The notes under the pieces are model-generated. The model was not told the DNA's origin, ran no database searches, and saw only the letters and a program-made list of their open reading frames with translations. Shown in pieces: positions 33,237-45,985 of a DNA stretch of 64,000 nucleotides. A program made the position numbers and the translations under genes. Position 1 is the first letter of the stretch. Each line of letters opens with the position of its first letter. The stretch spans positions 33,837,548-33,901,547 of the forward strand of contig NC_057769.1 of assembly GCF_010389155.1 (NCBI RefSeq). The letters are read 5' to 3'. The stretch comes from Erigeron canadensis (taxonomy: Eukaryota > Streptophyta > Magnoliopsida > Asterales > Asteraceae).

Positions 33237-34505
33237 TCTTTAATATATATTAAAACAGAAACTTTAATTCAAAAAAGAAGTAATCTTAACCATTTATTGA
33301 ATTTCTATCTTTTTTATCCACCATTGGATCAGTATGATGACATCATCTTAACTCAACTTTCACTCATATACGTTTTTAGTCCTTCAACTACAAATGTTTC
33401 AACAATACATATATTAATCTAATATTCTACTTAACTAACCATATCAAAATTAATATGTATAATTTTTTGGTTATCCTCTTGATTTTCATTAATCTCATAT
33501 AACATAAATCATCTATCTTTCTTTTAACTTATTTGAATTTTATATTTGATTTTTTTATAAATCTTCTTATAGAATAATATCATCAAAAATAAAAACATTA
33601 CACATTCTTGATTTGTTACCAAACAATGATTGTTTCAAAATTATATCCTCTTTTAATTTTGTAATACTTGATTTTTTTTAACAAGTATAAGCAATTATAT
33701 GTAGAGTTTTTGATTTGTGTCAAGTAATATTATGATCAATCTTTCATTATAGTTTATTTTTCATAAATTGATTCTATTACAAATAGATAATAACAAATAA
33801 TTTTGCAGTTAATTATAGTCTAAATTAACCTTATGTTATGAAGTATAAATATATATACTTGATGATGTGTGATCAAGGTTGAAAAATATGGTTATTATAG
33901 TTTACTACTAATCATTTGAATGAACTCGACGAAGATATTTTGATAAACAATCATAATCATGATATGAAAAATGTATGAGTATTGTACATTAACTACACGT
34001 TAGCAAAATAAAGAGTAAATATTTGCTCTTAGTTCATCCTATACAATATCATGACATGTTAAATTGCTTTTGATAAAGTGGCTAACATCGATGCATCCAG
34101 GGAATCTTGAAACATCTGGGTTAAAATCGTCCTAATTTGAAAGCAGTCGTACAAGTACAACCCAAAAATCAATAAATTCGCTATGATTTTAATAAAGGAG
34201 GTTACACGCTTGTTGATCATAGGCACGAAATTAGCTTATACAAAACAAATACTATTTGTGTATCCAATTATTTTTGTGAATATTATGGATCCTTGTAACT
34301 TTGTAATTATACGTAGTCAACTACTTCCCTATGAGGCCAACCTTTTTAATTTTTAAATCAATAAATAAAAGTGCATGTTGTACAAAATATAATCATTTGT
34401 GACACTATATAGATACTAAATGACTATCATTGTGCTAGCTTTTTATACATGCATATATAATTTTGTTATAGGTTTTTTTCGCGTTTCACGCGGGTTATAA
34501 TCTAG
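33237..34505 (+). mobile_element. Non-autonomous Helitron, 1269 bp
   Basis: It begins TCTTTAATATATATTAAAAC and ends CTAG, with a 3' hairpin CGCGT-TTC-ACGCG about a dozen bases before the end. TC at the 5' end, CTRR at the 3' end, a subterminal hairpin and no target duplication define Helitrons. It sits exactly between A (33236) and T (34506). The empty site survives in the window: bases 33091-33110 read TTCATAATTACCTAATTGTA, identical to the join of 33222-33236 and 34506 on. No RepHel frame is present, so it depended on an autonomous partner. Confidence 0.9.
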
Positions 34506-34535
34506 TTGTAATCAAACACAAATCTTTAGATTGTT

Positions 34536-34561
34536 AATATATATATATATATATATATATT
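34536..34561. repeat. (AT)n microsatellite
   Basis: Uninterrupted AT dinucleotides just after the Helitron. Confidence 0.8.
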
Positions 34562-34997
34562 AAGTTTCCATATATATAATTTATAAAGAATTATAATAAT
34601 GTTAACATCAATACAGAATACAACTATTGTAAAAGATAAGATATATATGCTAAGTTTTAATAATTTAATTAAACAAATATATTATATAATTCATGGGATT
34701 TCATATAACATGTATAACGGTCTGTATCCAAACTTAGGTATTTAACAGTCACATATTCTCTATTCTTTATATAGATATTATTGTATCATCAAACATATAT
34801 AATCCGTACATCGTACGAGTATTAATACTAGTATAAAATATATAGCATTCTCCCTAGCTAGGTTAACAGTTTCCCAAACTATCCATACTATATGAAGATG
34901 TAGATATTGTAACCTTGATTTGATAACTTCAAATAATGTACTAATTAACACGCAATTAACCACTTGCTATTACGTACGTGACAGATACAAAAAGAGG

Positions 34998-35468
34998 TGT
35001 TAAGAAATATACAAGTTTATCTTTATTCTCACACCTTTTTGTTTATTGTAAGATTAATAGGTACTTAAATCTTAACGTTAAGGGACTGTTTATACAATTA
35101 TGATTGAAGAGAAGAAGTTCAAGGGCTATTCTGAAGATAATAGAAGATGAGGGGCTGTTATGAAGACACCTCAAACTGATGCAGAATATAAGCTCACAAT
35201 GAGCTGATTAGGAGTTCAGAATTCTAAGTCGTATTACACAAACATATATTTTCCTCTCAATTATCCGTTCATTATTCATATATATTCTGTATAATTTTGT
35301 ATATCACTTTGATATACAAATTCTGTTTCTGCTACTAATCATCATCTGGATGATTAAACTCTGTTCTTATTCATAATATTCAATTTGGTTGTATCAAATT
35401 CTTAAATAATAAATAATAACAATAATCATTCAGGTAATATTTTTTGGTTGATTGTTGATATTCTTTCA
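34998..35468 (+). repeat. 5' LTR of the copia in B2
   Basis: 471 bp, TG...CA ends, nine differences from the 3' copy at 43272. Confidence 0.95.
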
Positions 35469-35481
35469 TGGTATCAGAGCC
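35469..35481 (+). other. Primer-binding site of the copia in B2
   Basis: TGGTATCAGAGCC directly abuts the 5' LTR; complementary to initiator methionine tRNA. Confidence 0.9.
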
Positions 35482-36185
35482 GATCATCCGTGGTTGGTGA
35501 TTTTTGGGTGATTATCTTTACAGATTTATTTAGATCTTGGGCATATTTCACTTCGAAACCCTAGATTCTATTTCTGGCAATCTGTTCGATTAAATTGGGG
35601 TTTCTTTCTCAAAACCCTAATTATTTGTCTTCCGCTGCTGTTGTTCGTATTTGCCCTAATTTTTAGGGTTTCTTCTTTCAGATCCTGATTGATCTCTTAA
35701 CTAAGTGAATCAAGGGATAATTAGGGTTCATCTACCTTCTGCATTGATAGCACTGTTTGTCTTCTCTTCTCTTTTACTTATATTGTTTTGATTGTTGCTT
35801 CAACTATTATTTTCTTCTCGATTTCAAATTATTTATATATATATATATATATATATCATTTTTCTCATCTTTTTCTCGTAAAAAATAACCGTGCTAATAC
35901 TTGACCTGCCATCATTTGAGTGGTTAGGAATCCTGTCACTGGCACCTTTGTGAGATTAAGATTATTTTTTCAATTTTTTTTTAGTTTGAGAAGAAAATTC
36001 TGGTTGTTTGTCTGGTTAGTTGTGTTTTTTTTTGTTCTCTGTTTATCTACTTTCATATTTCTACTTTACTTGATATTTGTTGATTGTTCCTTGGTGTGCT
36101 TTTTAATTAAAATCTGTTTTAGTGTGTTATCCATCTATCTGCCTTTTCATTTGTTCTAGTTTTGTGATTGAATTTACTTAATAAA
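35482..36185 (+). other. Untranslated leader of the copia in B2
   Basis: About 700 bp between primer site and gag; T-rich, with an AT microsatellite near 35836-35857. The open frame at 35920-36159 is hydrophobic low-complexity translation and is not regarded as a gene. Confidence 0.6.
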
Positions 36186-37215
36186 ATGGTTAATACTCCA
36201 CCTGGTTCTGTTCATGGTAATACTCCTCCTCATTCTGTGCATAATGAAGAATCTGATCATGAAACTGATTTTGAAGTAACAAGGATAAGTAAACTTGATT
36301 TTGGTGATCCTTTGTAGTTGCATGCTAGTGATACTACAAGTACTCCTCTAATTGGTTTTAAATTGCTTGGTACTGAGAATTATACTGTATGGGCTTGTGC
36401 TATTGAATTAGCTTTGGAAACTAAAAACAAAATAGGTTTTATTGATGGTAGTTGTGTTAAAGATTGTGAAAATTTGATTCTTGCTAAACAATGGGATAGA
36501 TGTAATGCTGTTGTTCTAAATTGGATTCTTGGCTGTGTTTCTCAAGAACTATATCTAGGTCAAATCTATTCTAAGAATGTTGCAACTGTTTGGCAGGAAT
36601 TAAAAGATACTTATGATAAAGTAGATGGTTCTGTTACTTTTAATCTATATCAAATAATTAATTCTCTTGCTCAAAATGGTAGTAGTTTGTCTGAATACTA
36701 TCGTAAGCTATCTGCTCTTTGGAAACAATTTGATGCTATGATTAAACTGCTTGCTTGTTTTTGCAATGCTGCTAGAGATTTTCAAAAACATACTGATTTA
36801 ATGAAACTTATGCAGTTTTTAATGGGTCTTGATGATTGTTATATGTTTGTTAGAAGCAATTTGTTAACCAGGGATCCTTTACCTTCTGTGAAAACTGCAT
36901 TTTCTGTTGTTTCTAGGGAAGAATCTCATAGGGGTGGTATCACTGATAAATCTTCTCTTGGTAATGCATCTGCATTTGTTGCTAGGTCTGGGTATAATTC
37001 TAATAATCCAAAGTTTTCTAAGAATAGTTCATCTTTTGATTCTCATAAAGTATTTGATAATAATTTTGAGTTTAGGAAAACTTTTGATTCTGGTTCCAGA
37101 AATCTTAGACCTCCTAATCCTAATCTGAAATGTGCTAATTGTAATAAAATTGGTCATACTATTGAAAGGTGTTTCAAGTTAGGATACAAATTTGGGGGAA
37201 AGTTTAATAGCAACA
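36186..37215 (+). pseudogene. copia gag with one stop
   Basis: ATG at 36186 leads 43 codons to a TAG at 36315, after which the same frame continues open to the zinc knuckle (CANCNKIGHTIERC, C-x2-C-x4-H-x4-C, near 37132). The body matches the copia gag family (LLGTENYTVWACAIELAL, LKDTYDKVDGS, LMQFLMGLDDCY). Just after the knuckle the frame shifts by one around 37210-37245 into the protease frame, which may be a mutation or the normal gag-pol junction. The capsid would be produced only by readthrough or by an internal start. Confidence 0.85.
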
Positions 37216-38107
37216 ATGCAAGTGCAGTTGTTAATAAAAAATGGTTCTTGTGCTATGTCATCTGCTAGTGCTAGTTCCTCTTCTTCTCCCACTCTTACTT
37301 CTGATCAGATTTGCAAGCTTCTTAGTCTTCTTGATAATCAAGGATCATCTTCTGGGTTGTCTGCCAATATGGCAGGTATTCCTATGTGTAGTAATACTTG
37401 GTTGAATTTTAATGCTTTTATGTTCAATGCTTTTATAAAATGGATTCTGGATAGTGGTGCAAATCAGCATATGACTATGAGTGCTAAAACTCTTACAAAT
37501 TTTTTTGATGTTTCCGATTTAAATCTTAAAATTGGACATCCCAATGGCACCTGTGCAACTGTTAGACAAATTGGTAATCTTCATCTTAAAAATGGTGCAA
37601 TCTTATTTGATGTTTTAGTAGTACCTGAATATTCTGTTGACTTGATGTCTGTACATAAGCTATGTAGAGACAATAATCTGTATGTAGGTTTTGATGCTCA
37701 TACTTGCTATATTCAGGATTTACCTCAAAAGAACCTTCTGGGGACTGGTAGTGAGCAGGGTGGTTTATATGTGTATGATGATACTGCTGTTTGCTCTTCT
37801 GTGGTTTGTAATTCTGCTTGTCTTCCTTGTGAGTCTAAATTACTTTGGCATCAAAGACTTGGTCATCCTGCTGACCAAGCTCTTTCTGTGTTTAAAAAGA
37901 AACTTAACTATGGTTCTGATATTATTGGTCCTTGTGATGTGTGTCATAAAGCTAAACAAAGCAGGGAACCATTTCCATTGAGTGAACATAAGTCTATTAA
38001 ACTTGGTGATCTTATACACTTAGATGTTTGGGGTCCTTATAAAGTGGCTAGTAAAGAAGGATTCAAGTATTTTCTTACAATTGTAGATGATTTTACTAGA
38101 GCTGTTT
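37216..38107 (+). pseudogene. copia pol, protease and N-terminal integrase
   Basis: The frame carries the aspartic protease motif (WILDSGANQHMT near 37441), then the integrase zinc-binding part (LLWHQRLGHP...CDVCHKAKQ, HHCC type) and the start of the core (LIHLDVWGPYK, FLTIVDDFTRAV). It is cut at 38107 by a solo LTR inserted at the target TGTTT. The interrupted codon run resumes at 40606 with WTFMMKSK. Both aspartates of the integrase core start are visible on this side; the glutamate is on the other. Confidence 0.9.
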
Positions 38108-39002
38108 TGTGACAACTGTCATCTGAGCGTTTTCCTGGAACTACCTTTCTGGACACTTTAGTATGTATCGTTTAGGTACATAATTTGTTTAATAAGACTT
38201 TGCCATGGAATAAATGAATTTCTATTAGATTTGGGCTTCATGAGCGTTTAGACTTTAAATAAATTGTACGTGGACTCGAGAATAGGAGGAATACTAGATG
38301 TCCTGTGGAAATGCTAAATTAAGTAAAATATTTAAAATTAAATCAATTAAAGATTTAATAACTAAATATAGACATATTTATAGTCGTTAGAAAGCTATTG
38401 AAAAGTTACACTTAAATATGATGACAAAATAGATTAACGGATCACGAGTCTTCTAAAATGGTCGGGTCAAACGAGTTGTGTGAGGGTCAAAGCTGGTCAA
38501 ATCTTGGTCAAAGCTAGAGGAGGAACAAAACAAAACCCTAATATCCTAACCCTAACTCCTTACTTCTCCTCTCTCTCTCTCTCTCTATTTTGGCCGTCCC
38601 CCCCCCCTTCTCCTCTTCTTCCTCTCTTTTTGGCAGCCAAGGGCCACGAACCAAGACCCACCACCACGAACTACCACCACCACGAACCAACATCACCACC
38701 ACCACGAACCAACATCACGAACCACACGAACCAACCACACGGCCCACGAATTACACGAATAACACCACGAAACACCATCCAATCTTCACCTTCTTCTTCA
38801 TTTTCTTTGTTTTTGGGTAAGTTTTGTCTAGATAACGAATCTAATCGGTTATTCTTCTCAATAACCACGATTTTCTGCTATTTATACATATAGATTCGGT
38901 CATGTATATATATATCTATATAGATTCGAAAATTTTATCCTTGGGTATATATACAAACCGGTTTTCTTCTTCTTTTTCTCTTCTCAAATCCGAAAAGTAT
39001 AG

Positions 39003-39033
<31 letters not shown>

Positions 39034-40605
39034 TAGAACCGAACACTTCGAATCCGGAATCCATGTCCTTGTCTAAGATTAAAAATGTGTTGTTTTGGAT
39101 GATGTCGGTTAGAACTTGATTAAATCCGAAGGTTGATTTCGTTTTTGGTCTTGGAGGTCGATTAGGGTTCATAGATCCTCCAGAAACCATGAATTTCATG
39201 CGGTCAAACTTGGTCAACGCCGGTCAAAGGGGCAGATTCATAATTTGGTCAAAATTAGGGTTAGGGTATTATTTTGGGAATTTTAGTAAAAATTAAAGGT
39301 GTTAAATAAATTGAATGATATAATTAAATTATTTGAATTATTGTTTAAAGTTAAATCCTATTTCCCTTGAATAATTAAATATAAATATATAAAGAGTAAG
39401 TTAACTAGATATTCATATTATATATGTACAAAGAATTAAATTGATACGGACATTGGACTTAAATATATATTTATACGGATTTATTAAGCTGAACGGTTTC
39501 GTATATAAATTTACATATACATATATAAACACGAAATTTTTTGAGACGAAAAGACTTTATAAATAATAAATCTAAATCCTAAAGTATACAACTTTTCGAA
39601 CTTGATGAATTATATTGTGACGTTCCAATTGAACACTGACGAGAGATAAACATAAGACGTGACATTATTATTGGACAATTTATAAGAACAAAAGGACTAT
39701 TATATATAGTATGACATTTGACAAACACAACGACATTTCCTAAGACACTAGTATAGGACACGGACTTGTACAATTAAGTAAGTACTTACTGGGTGACTTG
39801 TGGACAATGTAGGACTTTTGGACAGATAGTGAGCTTATTTCAGTGTTTCTGACAGTTCGTATTCCTGTTCGTTGATATAGGATATTTGTGCTTGTGCTGC
39901 TTTCAAGTGAGTTTCGTAGCCCCTCTTTTTATAAGTTTTGGGGTGGAAAGTATACTTATTTTCAAACAGTTTTGTCGATTTCTGTTCTATGTTCAATATT
40001 GAGCCTGTGCGTATAGAGTTACTTGTGCCATTTGACGTGCTTTGATCTTGTTGTATGTGTGTGATTATGTGTGTTTGTTGTGCTTTGGACGTACTTATTG
40101 TGTGTGTTGAGACTTGAGACTTTGGACTAAGGCAGGTACCGTAAGGCCGGACTTTGAGACATTGAGACTTTGGACTTATTATGACGTAACTCTGCTCGTT
40201 GTATATTGAACTATTTCTGGTTTAGACTTAAAATAATCGACAAAAGACTTATTTCTTTGACTAGACATTTTGACTAAAACCTACGAACTCACCAATCTTT
40301 GTGTTGACACGTTTTAGTATACTTTTCAGGTACTCAGGTCAATCAGGGATAAGGACTGCTATGCTAGGCTGGACTTCGGAGATTAGTGCTCCTTATTTAT
40401 TTTCAAACTTTAAGGCTACATGCCTTGGATTATTTTCTTTATAGACATGGTTGTAATAAGCTATGTAGCACTATTATGACTTTGAACTCATGTTTTTGGA
40501 AATATATTTATTATATTCTATTTCATTTAGCAGTATCTATATAATTCCATGTCGTGCTGTACTTTTCATGACACCTCATGTTTCCGTCAACGGTAGGGTG
40601 TTACA
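38108..40605 (+). mobile_element. Solo LTR of 2498 bp nested in copia integrase
   Basis: Begins TGTGACAACTGTCA, ends GGTAGGGTGTTACA, and is flanked by TGTTT on both sides (38103-38107 and 40606-40610). Removing it and one TGTTT restores the integrase reading frame, which fixes the boundaries. No gag/pol is inside. The long LTR suits a gypsy/chromovirus-type parent. It contains CT- and AC-rich runs (38575-38790) and a (TA) microsatellite at about 39007-39031. The low-complexity frames in it are not genes. Confidence 0.95.
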
Positions 40606-43277
40606 TGTTTGGACTTTCATGATGAAATCTAAAATTGAGGTTTTTGAAACTGTAAAGTTTTTTATTACTTTATTAAAAACTCAATTTGAAGCCCAAGTTA
40701 AAATTGTTAGAAGTGACAATGGTATAGAGTTTGTTAATAAACAAATGCATAGTATGTTCACTTCTTTGGGAATTGTTCACCAGACCTCTTGTTCTTACAC
40801 TCCTCAACAAAATGGAGTGGTTGAAAGGAAACATAGACACCTTCTTAATGTTGCTAGGTCTCTTATGTTTCAGGGGGGAATACCTTTATATCTATGGAGT
40901 GATTGTGTGCTTACTGCTACTTATCTTATAAATAGAACTCCGTCCTCTGTTTTAAAGGGCAAAACTCCTTATGAACTAGTTTTTAAAACTGAACCTTCTT
41001 TAATTCATCTTAAAGTTTTTGGTTGTTTATGTTTTGCTACTAAGTTAAACAATTCTGATAAGTTTGATACAAGGGTTGAAAAGTGTGTTTTAATTGGTTA
41101 TTCTAATAGTAAAAAAGGTTATAAGCTTTTTAGTCTTGAGTCTAAATCTGTTGTTTTTTCTAGAGATGTTAAGTTTCATGAAAATATTTTTCCTTTCACA
41201 ATGAAAACTGATGGTTTCAATTCTGCTTACAAAGAAATAAATACTTTAAATTTTTTTGATAACATTGATACTACTAGTTCATTTAGTGATAATGTCCTTC
41301 CTTATGATGAAGAGGAAGACAAATCTGTTGATTTTGTTATTGGTAGTAGGCACCAGAATTCCTTTGGCAGATCTTTAAAAGAGAATACTGTTGAAGATTC
41401 TAATTCTGGCAGTCCTGCAGGATTACCAATAAATGAGAATTCTTCTTCTAGTAATTCTCCAGGATCTACTAGGAATTCTGAGATGTTAGCAACTCTAACA
41501 GGATGTGATAATGAAAATAATTCTGAGGGAAATGATGCTTATCATATTAATGAAGATGGATTAAGAAGATCTAATAGAAATACTAGTCTTTCTAATAGGC
41601 TAAAAGATTTTGAACTTGATGGAAAAGTTAAGTATGGTCTCAATAAGGTTGTTAATTATTCTAATTTGAGTTCTGGGATATATGCTTTTGTGTCAAACTT
41701 GAATAAAACTGTTGAGCCTAAAACTTTTTATGAGGCTGCAACTAATCAAAACTGGATTGAGGCTATGAATTTAGAAATGGAAGCCTTAAATGAAAATGGT
41801 ACTTGGATTATTACTGATCTTCCTCCTGATAGAACTACAATTGGTTGTAAATGGATTTATAAAATTAAGTACAAATCTTTTGGAGAAATAGAAAGATATA
41901 AGGCTAGACTTGTTGCTAAGGGTTATAGTCAAAAGAGTGGAATAGATTTTGATGAAACCTTTTCTCCAGTGGTTAAGATGGTTACCATTAGAACACTTCT
42001 TAATGTGGTTGTTTCTAATAATTGGCCTTTGTTCCAACTTGATGTGAATAATGCTTTTTTATATGGTGATCTTTATGAAGATATTTATATGGATCTTCCT
42101 CAAGGATATTTTGATAAATCTGATAAGAGAGTGTGTAAACTTGTTAAATCTCTATATGGCTTAAAAGAAGCACCTAGGCAATGGAATGCTAAACTTTGTA
42201 GTGCTTTAATTGAATATGGTTTTACTCAAAGTAAATGTGATTATTCTTTATTTGTTTAGTCTCATGATGACTGCTTTGTTGCATTACTTGTATATGTGGA
42301 TGATATTGTAGTTACTGGTAACAGTGTTAAAGAGATTAACAAAGTAAAAGAATTTTTGAGCTCTAAATTTAAAATAAAAGATCTTGGTAAACTTAAATAT
42401 TTTCTAGGTATTGAGGTTCTAGAGACTAAATGAGGTCTGTGTCTTAATCAAAGGAAGTATTGTCTTGAGTTGCTTAATGATTTTGGTTTGTTAGGTTGTA
42501 AACCTATGAATACTCCTTTGGAATTCAATTTAACCATGAAACCTTTTGATTCTAAGTCTAAACCTATTGAGAATATTTCTGTCTAACAAAAACTCATTGG
42601 AAAACTTATATATCTTACTTTGACAAGACCTGATATTTGTTATGTTGTTCAATGTTTAAGTCAATTTATGCATTCTCCTCTTGATATACATTTTCAATAT
42701 GGGTTGAGAATTCTTAGATATCTCGAGAATGATCCTGGAAAAGGGATACATATCACATCTTGTAAGTCTCTTACTTTTAAAGCATATGTTGATTCTGACT
42801 GGGCAAGGTGTCTTTCTACCAGAAAATCTGTTACTGGTTACGCTGTTTATCTGGGTGATTCTGTTGTATCTTGGAAGAGTAAAAAGCAGTCTACAGTAGC
42901 TAAGTCTTCTGCAGAAGCAGAATATAGGGCTCTAGCTGCTGTAACTTGTGAAATTATGTGGCTCTTAATTAAATTTGTTGAATGATCTTGGCTTTAGCAA
43001 AAATATGCTTCCTGTTTCTGTTTACTGTGACAGTAAATCTGCTATGCAAATAGCTTCAAATCATGTTTTTCATGAAAGGACCAAACATTTTGAGATTGAT
43101 CTTCACTTTGTGAGAGAGAAAATTACTTCTGGGATTATAAAGCCAATTAAAGTTGAATCTGCTCTTAATATAGCAGATTTATTTACAAAGAGTCTTACAT
43201 ATAAAAGTCATCAATTTCTTTGTAAAAAATTGGGTTTTCTGAACTTGTTTAAAGCTAAACTTGAGGGGGGATGTTAA
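40606..43277 (+). pseudogene. copia pol: integrase core, RT and RNase H with stops
   Basis: Continues with the integrase core ([29 protein letters not shown]) and then RT ([60 protein letters not shown]). RNase H follows ([62 protein letters not shown]). Stops fall at about 42257, 42431 and 42585, and a frameshift near 42965. The final stop at 43275-43277 lies inside the 3' LTR. Domains are complete in content but the polyprotein is broken. Confidence 0.9.
43262..43271 (+). other. Polypurine tract of the copia in B2
   Basis: TGAGGGGGGA immediately before the 3' LTR. Confidence 0.8.
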
Positions 43278-43742
43278 GAAATATACAAGTTTATCTTTAT
43301 TCTCACACCCTTTTGTTTATTGTAGGATTAATAGGTACTTAAATCTTAAAGTTAAGGGACTGTTTATACAATTATGATTGAGGAGAAGAAGTTCAAGGGC
43401 TATTCTGAAGATAATAGAAGATGAGGGGCTGTTATGAAGACACCTCAAACTGATGCAGAATATAAGCTCACAATGAGCTGATTAGGAGTTCAGAATTCTA
43501 ATTCGTATTACACAAACATATATTTTCCTCTCAATTATTCGTTCATTATTCATATATATTATGTATAATTTTGTATATCACTTTGATATACAAATTCTGT
43601 TTCTGCTACTAATCATCATCTGGATGATTAGATTCTGTTCTTATTCATAATATTCAATTTGGTTGTATCAAATTCTTAAATAATAAATAATAACAATAAT
43701 CATTCAGGTAATATTTTTTGGTTGATTGTTGATATTCTTTCA
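43272..43742 (+). repeat. 3' LTR of the copia in B2
   Basis: 471 bp; same ends as the 5' copy. Confidence 0.95.
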
Positions 43743-44651
43743 AGAAGCAATGTAGACAGTTGAATTGAAAGAGATACAAGTAGCGACATTAATGCAGAAA
43801 TTTGAATTGGAAGAGATAAAACAAGCAACCAGGAACTTTGAAATTTATAAAGGCAAAAATCATGATGGTGTACGGACATACCATGGGCACCTTTCCATCT
43901 CCGGAGAATCTACTACATTGGTAGCTATAAGGAGGTTTCCAGAGCATTCAGGACCACTGGATGATTATTTGAGATTAGTGGAGCTTCTCTCTAAACTGCA
44001 CCATCCAAATTGTCTCTCGGCCCTCGGTTATTGCTCTGAGGAAAACGAGACCATCATAGTGTATGAGTATCCACTTGGTAAAAGTTTATATGGATACATA
44101 GGGCGTCGTAATAGAGCTTATAATCCTACATGGCTACAAAGACTTCAAATATGCATAGGTGCAGCTCAAGGATTATCTTACCACCATAGTAATAACTTGT
44201 GTGCGCATGGTTTCGACGGCTCCTCTATCTTGGTTGATGACAAGTGGGTTGCAAAAATTGCTGATTCAGAGAAATACACGCAATATTCAACTGTAGTTAT
44301 AGAGATGCCGAAGCTGCTTATAAGTTCCCCGAATACTTTATTAATGGTTTTGAGACGAAAAAGAGCACTGTATATGCTTTCGGCATGGTGTTATTTGAAA
44401 TTCTGTGTGGAAGGCGTTGCAGTGAAGAGGTGGATGGCGTCATGTTATCAGCCAAACTTATCAAAGAGTTGTATGAAAAGAATAAACTTTATGAGATTAT
44501 TGATCCTGTTTTAAGAGAAGAGAAGACCAGCTCCAGTAATTTCATGGACAAATATTCAGCAATTGCATACAAATGCTTGTCCGATCATCCATGGAAACGA
44601 CCTTACATGGCTGATGTCACAAAAGAGCTTGAAGAGTTATTGAGTATTGAG

Positions 44652-45143
44652 GTAAGTTTTGTGGATTATTATTATACTGTAGTATTATCATTATTTATTA
44701 TTATTTGTAAGTCCACAAGTTTGAAACACTTACATTAACGACTAATATTAATTAGGATTGAGATTCACTAAAGTTAATATCAACTTGATAGGTAAATTAG
44801 TTGATGGATGTGAACCATTGGATTAAAAAATTATTTTTGAATCTTAACTTTTGATTTTAATTTAATGGTCAAGATTTTTCTAACTTATCTATAAAGTTAC
44901 TACAGTATAACTTTATGGAATCTCAATCCTATTAATTAACTAGACAAAATATGAAGATGAACAAGTTTGATCAGATGTATCAGTGATTAAACATTTAATA
45001 CATGGTCGGTTCACACTTGATAAATAAGAACATAAAATTAAACACTTGTTAATTAAGTTATTGACTAACAAAAAACTTTTGAAAGAGATTACAGAAAGTT
45101 GGTATATAGAGCATTCACCATGCAACTGTTTTCGCTGTAACAG
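44652..45143 (+). other. Presumed intron between B2 and B3
   Basis: Starts GTAAGT and ends GCTGTAACAG. AT-rich. Near its end is AGAGCATTCACC, a remnant of the usual B acceptor region. Confidence 0.55.
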
Positions 45144-45985
45144 ATGCAAAAAGCGAGAATACAGAAAGTTGAATTGAAAGAGATTCAAGTAGCAACCAAT
45201 AATTTCAAAATGGTATTGGCGAGACTTCTGCAGATGACACACGGACATACGAAGGGGAAATTTTCATCTCAGGAGTACGTACAAGGGTAAGTATAATGAG
45301 ATACCCTGAGCATTCAGAACTGGCGGATAATTATTTGGAATTCGTGGACCATTTCTCTAAACACCATCCAAATATTTTATCGCTTCTCGGTTATTGCTTT
45401 GAGGAAAAGGAGATCATTTTGGTGTATGAGTATCCAAAGGGTGTGAGTTTAGATCGGTATATAAGCAGCATGCGTAGTAGTAATACTACTACTAGTCTTA
45501 CGTGGCTACAAAGACTTCAAATATGCACAGGTGCAGCTCATGGATTATCTTACCTCCATAGTAATGAGCTATAAGATGCTGATTTCGAAAGCGCCTCTAT
45601 TTTTGTTGATGACAAGTTGGTTGCTAAAATTGCTGATCCAGAGATATACAGGCAATATTTAACTGGTTTGGAGGGTTTTCTATTTGGGGAGCCAACGAGC
45701 AATATACTATATTCTTTTGGGATGGTACTCTTTGAAGTGCTGTGTGGGAGGCTGTGCACCGAAGAGGTGGATGGCGTCATGTTATCACCCTACCTCCTCG
45801 GAGACTTGTATGAAAACAAGAAACTTGAGGAGATCATCGATCCTGCTCTGTTAAAAGAAGGTCAGCTCATATTCCCTAGACAGATATTCAGCAATTGCGT
45901 TTCGATGCTTGATACATGATCCACCCTACGATCCACATACTATGTATTTCGTCATAAAAGAGCTTGAAGAATTGTTAAAATCGAG
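45144..45985 (+). pseudogene. Broken pseudokinase module B3
   Basis: Starts at ATGCAAAAAGCG after CAG and follows the B pattern (VELKEIQVATNNF). A frameshift at about 45205-45215 leads into GETSADDTRTYEGE. The second frame holds MRYPEHSE, HHPNILSLLGYCFEE, LVYEYPKG and LTWLQRLQICTGAAHGLSYLHSN. A TAA at about 45571 and another frameshift near 45865 follow, and part of the activation-loop region is shortened. The end KELEELLKSR-like sequence stops at GAG|GTAAAA. DFG reads DPE and HRD is absent. Confidence 0.8.

Larger units (their letters stand above)
34998..43742 (+). mobile_element. copia retrotransposon with both LTRs, 8.7 kb including a nested insert
   Basis: Two 471-bp LTRs (34998-35468 and 43272-43742) differ at nine positions (about 2%), and both run TGTTAAGAAA...TATTCTTTCA. 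A Met-tRNA primer site follows the first and a polypurine tract precedes the second. Flanks are AGAGG and AGAAG, a 5-bp target duplication with one mismatch. The internal order is gag, protease, integrase, RT, RNase H, which is the copia order. Without the nested 2.5 kb LTR it would be about 6.2 kb. Several stops and frameshifts make it defective. Confidence 0.95.
34985..44651 (+). pseudogene. Pseudokinase module B2, split by a copia and frameshifted
   Basis: The exon starts after the acceptor GTGACAG at 34985 and is interrupted after 13 bases by the copia at 34998-43742. It resumes at 43743. An in-frame TAG lies near 43752 and a frameshift at about 44285-44300 (from ...IADSEKYTQYST into ...EYFINGFETKKSTVYAFGMVLFEILCGR). 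The rest reads open to GAG|GTAAGT at 44651. Conserved B features are ATRNF, VAIRRFPEHSG, LHHPN, LGYCSEE, LVDDKWVAKIAD and RPYMADVTKELEELLSIE. HRD is replaced (CAHGFDGSS) and DFG is lost (DSE). Confidence 0.85.

Noticed and set aside
35920..36159. Hydrophobic 79-codon frame before gag
   Set aside because: A T-rich leader gives Phe/Leu-rich translation; copia elements do not encode a protein there.
38480..38893. His/Thr/Pro-rich frame of 137 codons
   Set aside because: It lies wholly within the solo LTR and comes from ACC-rich simple sequence.
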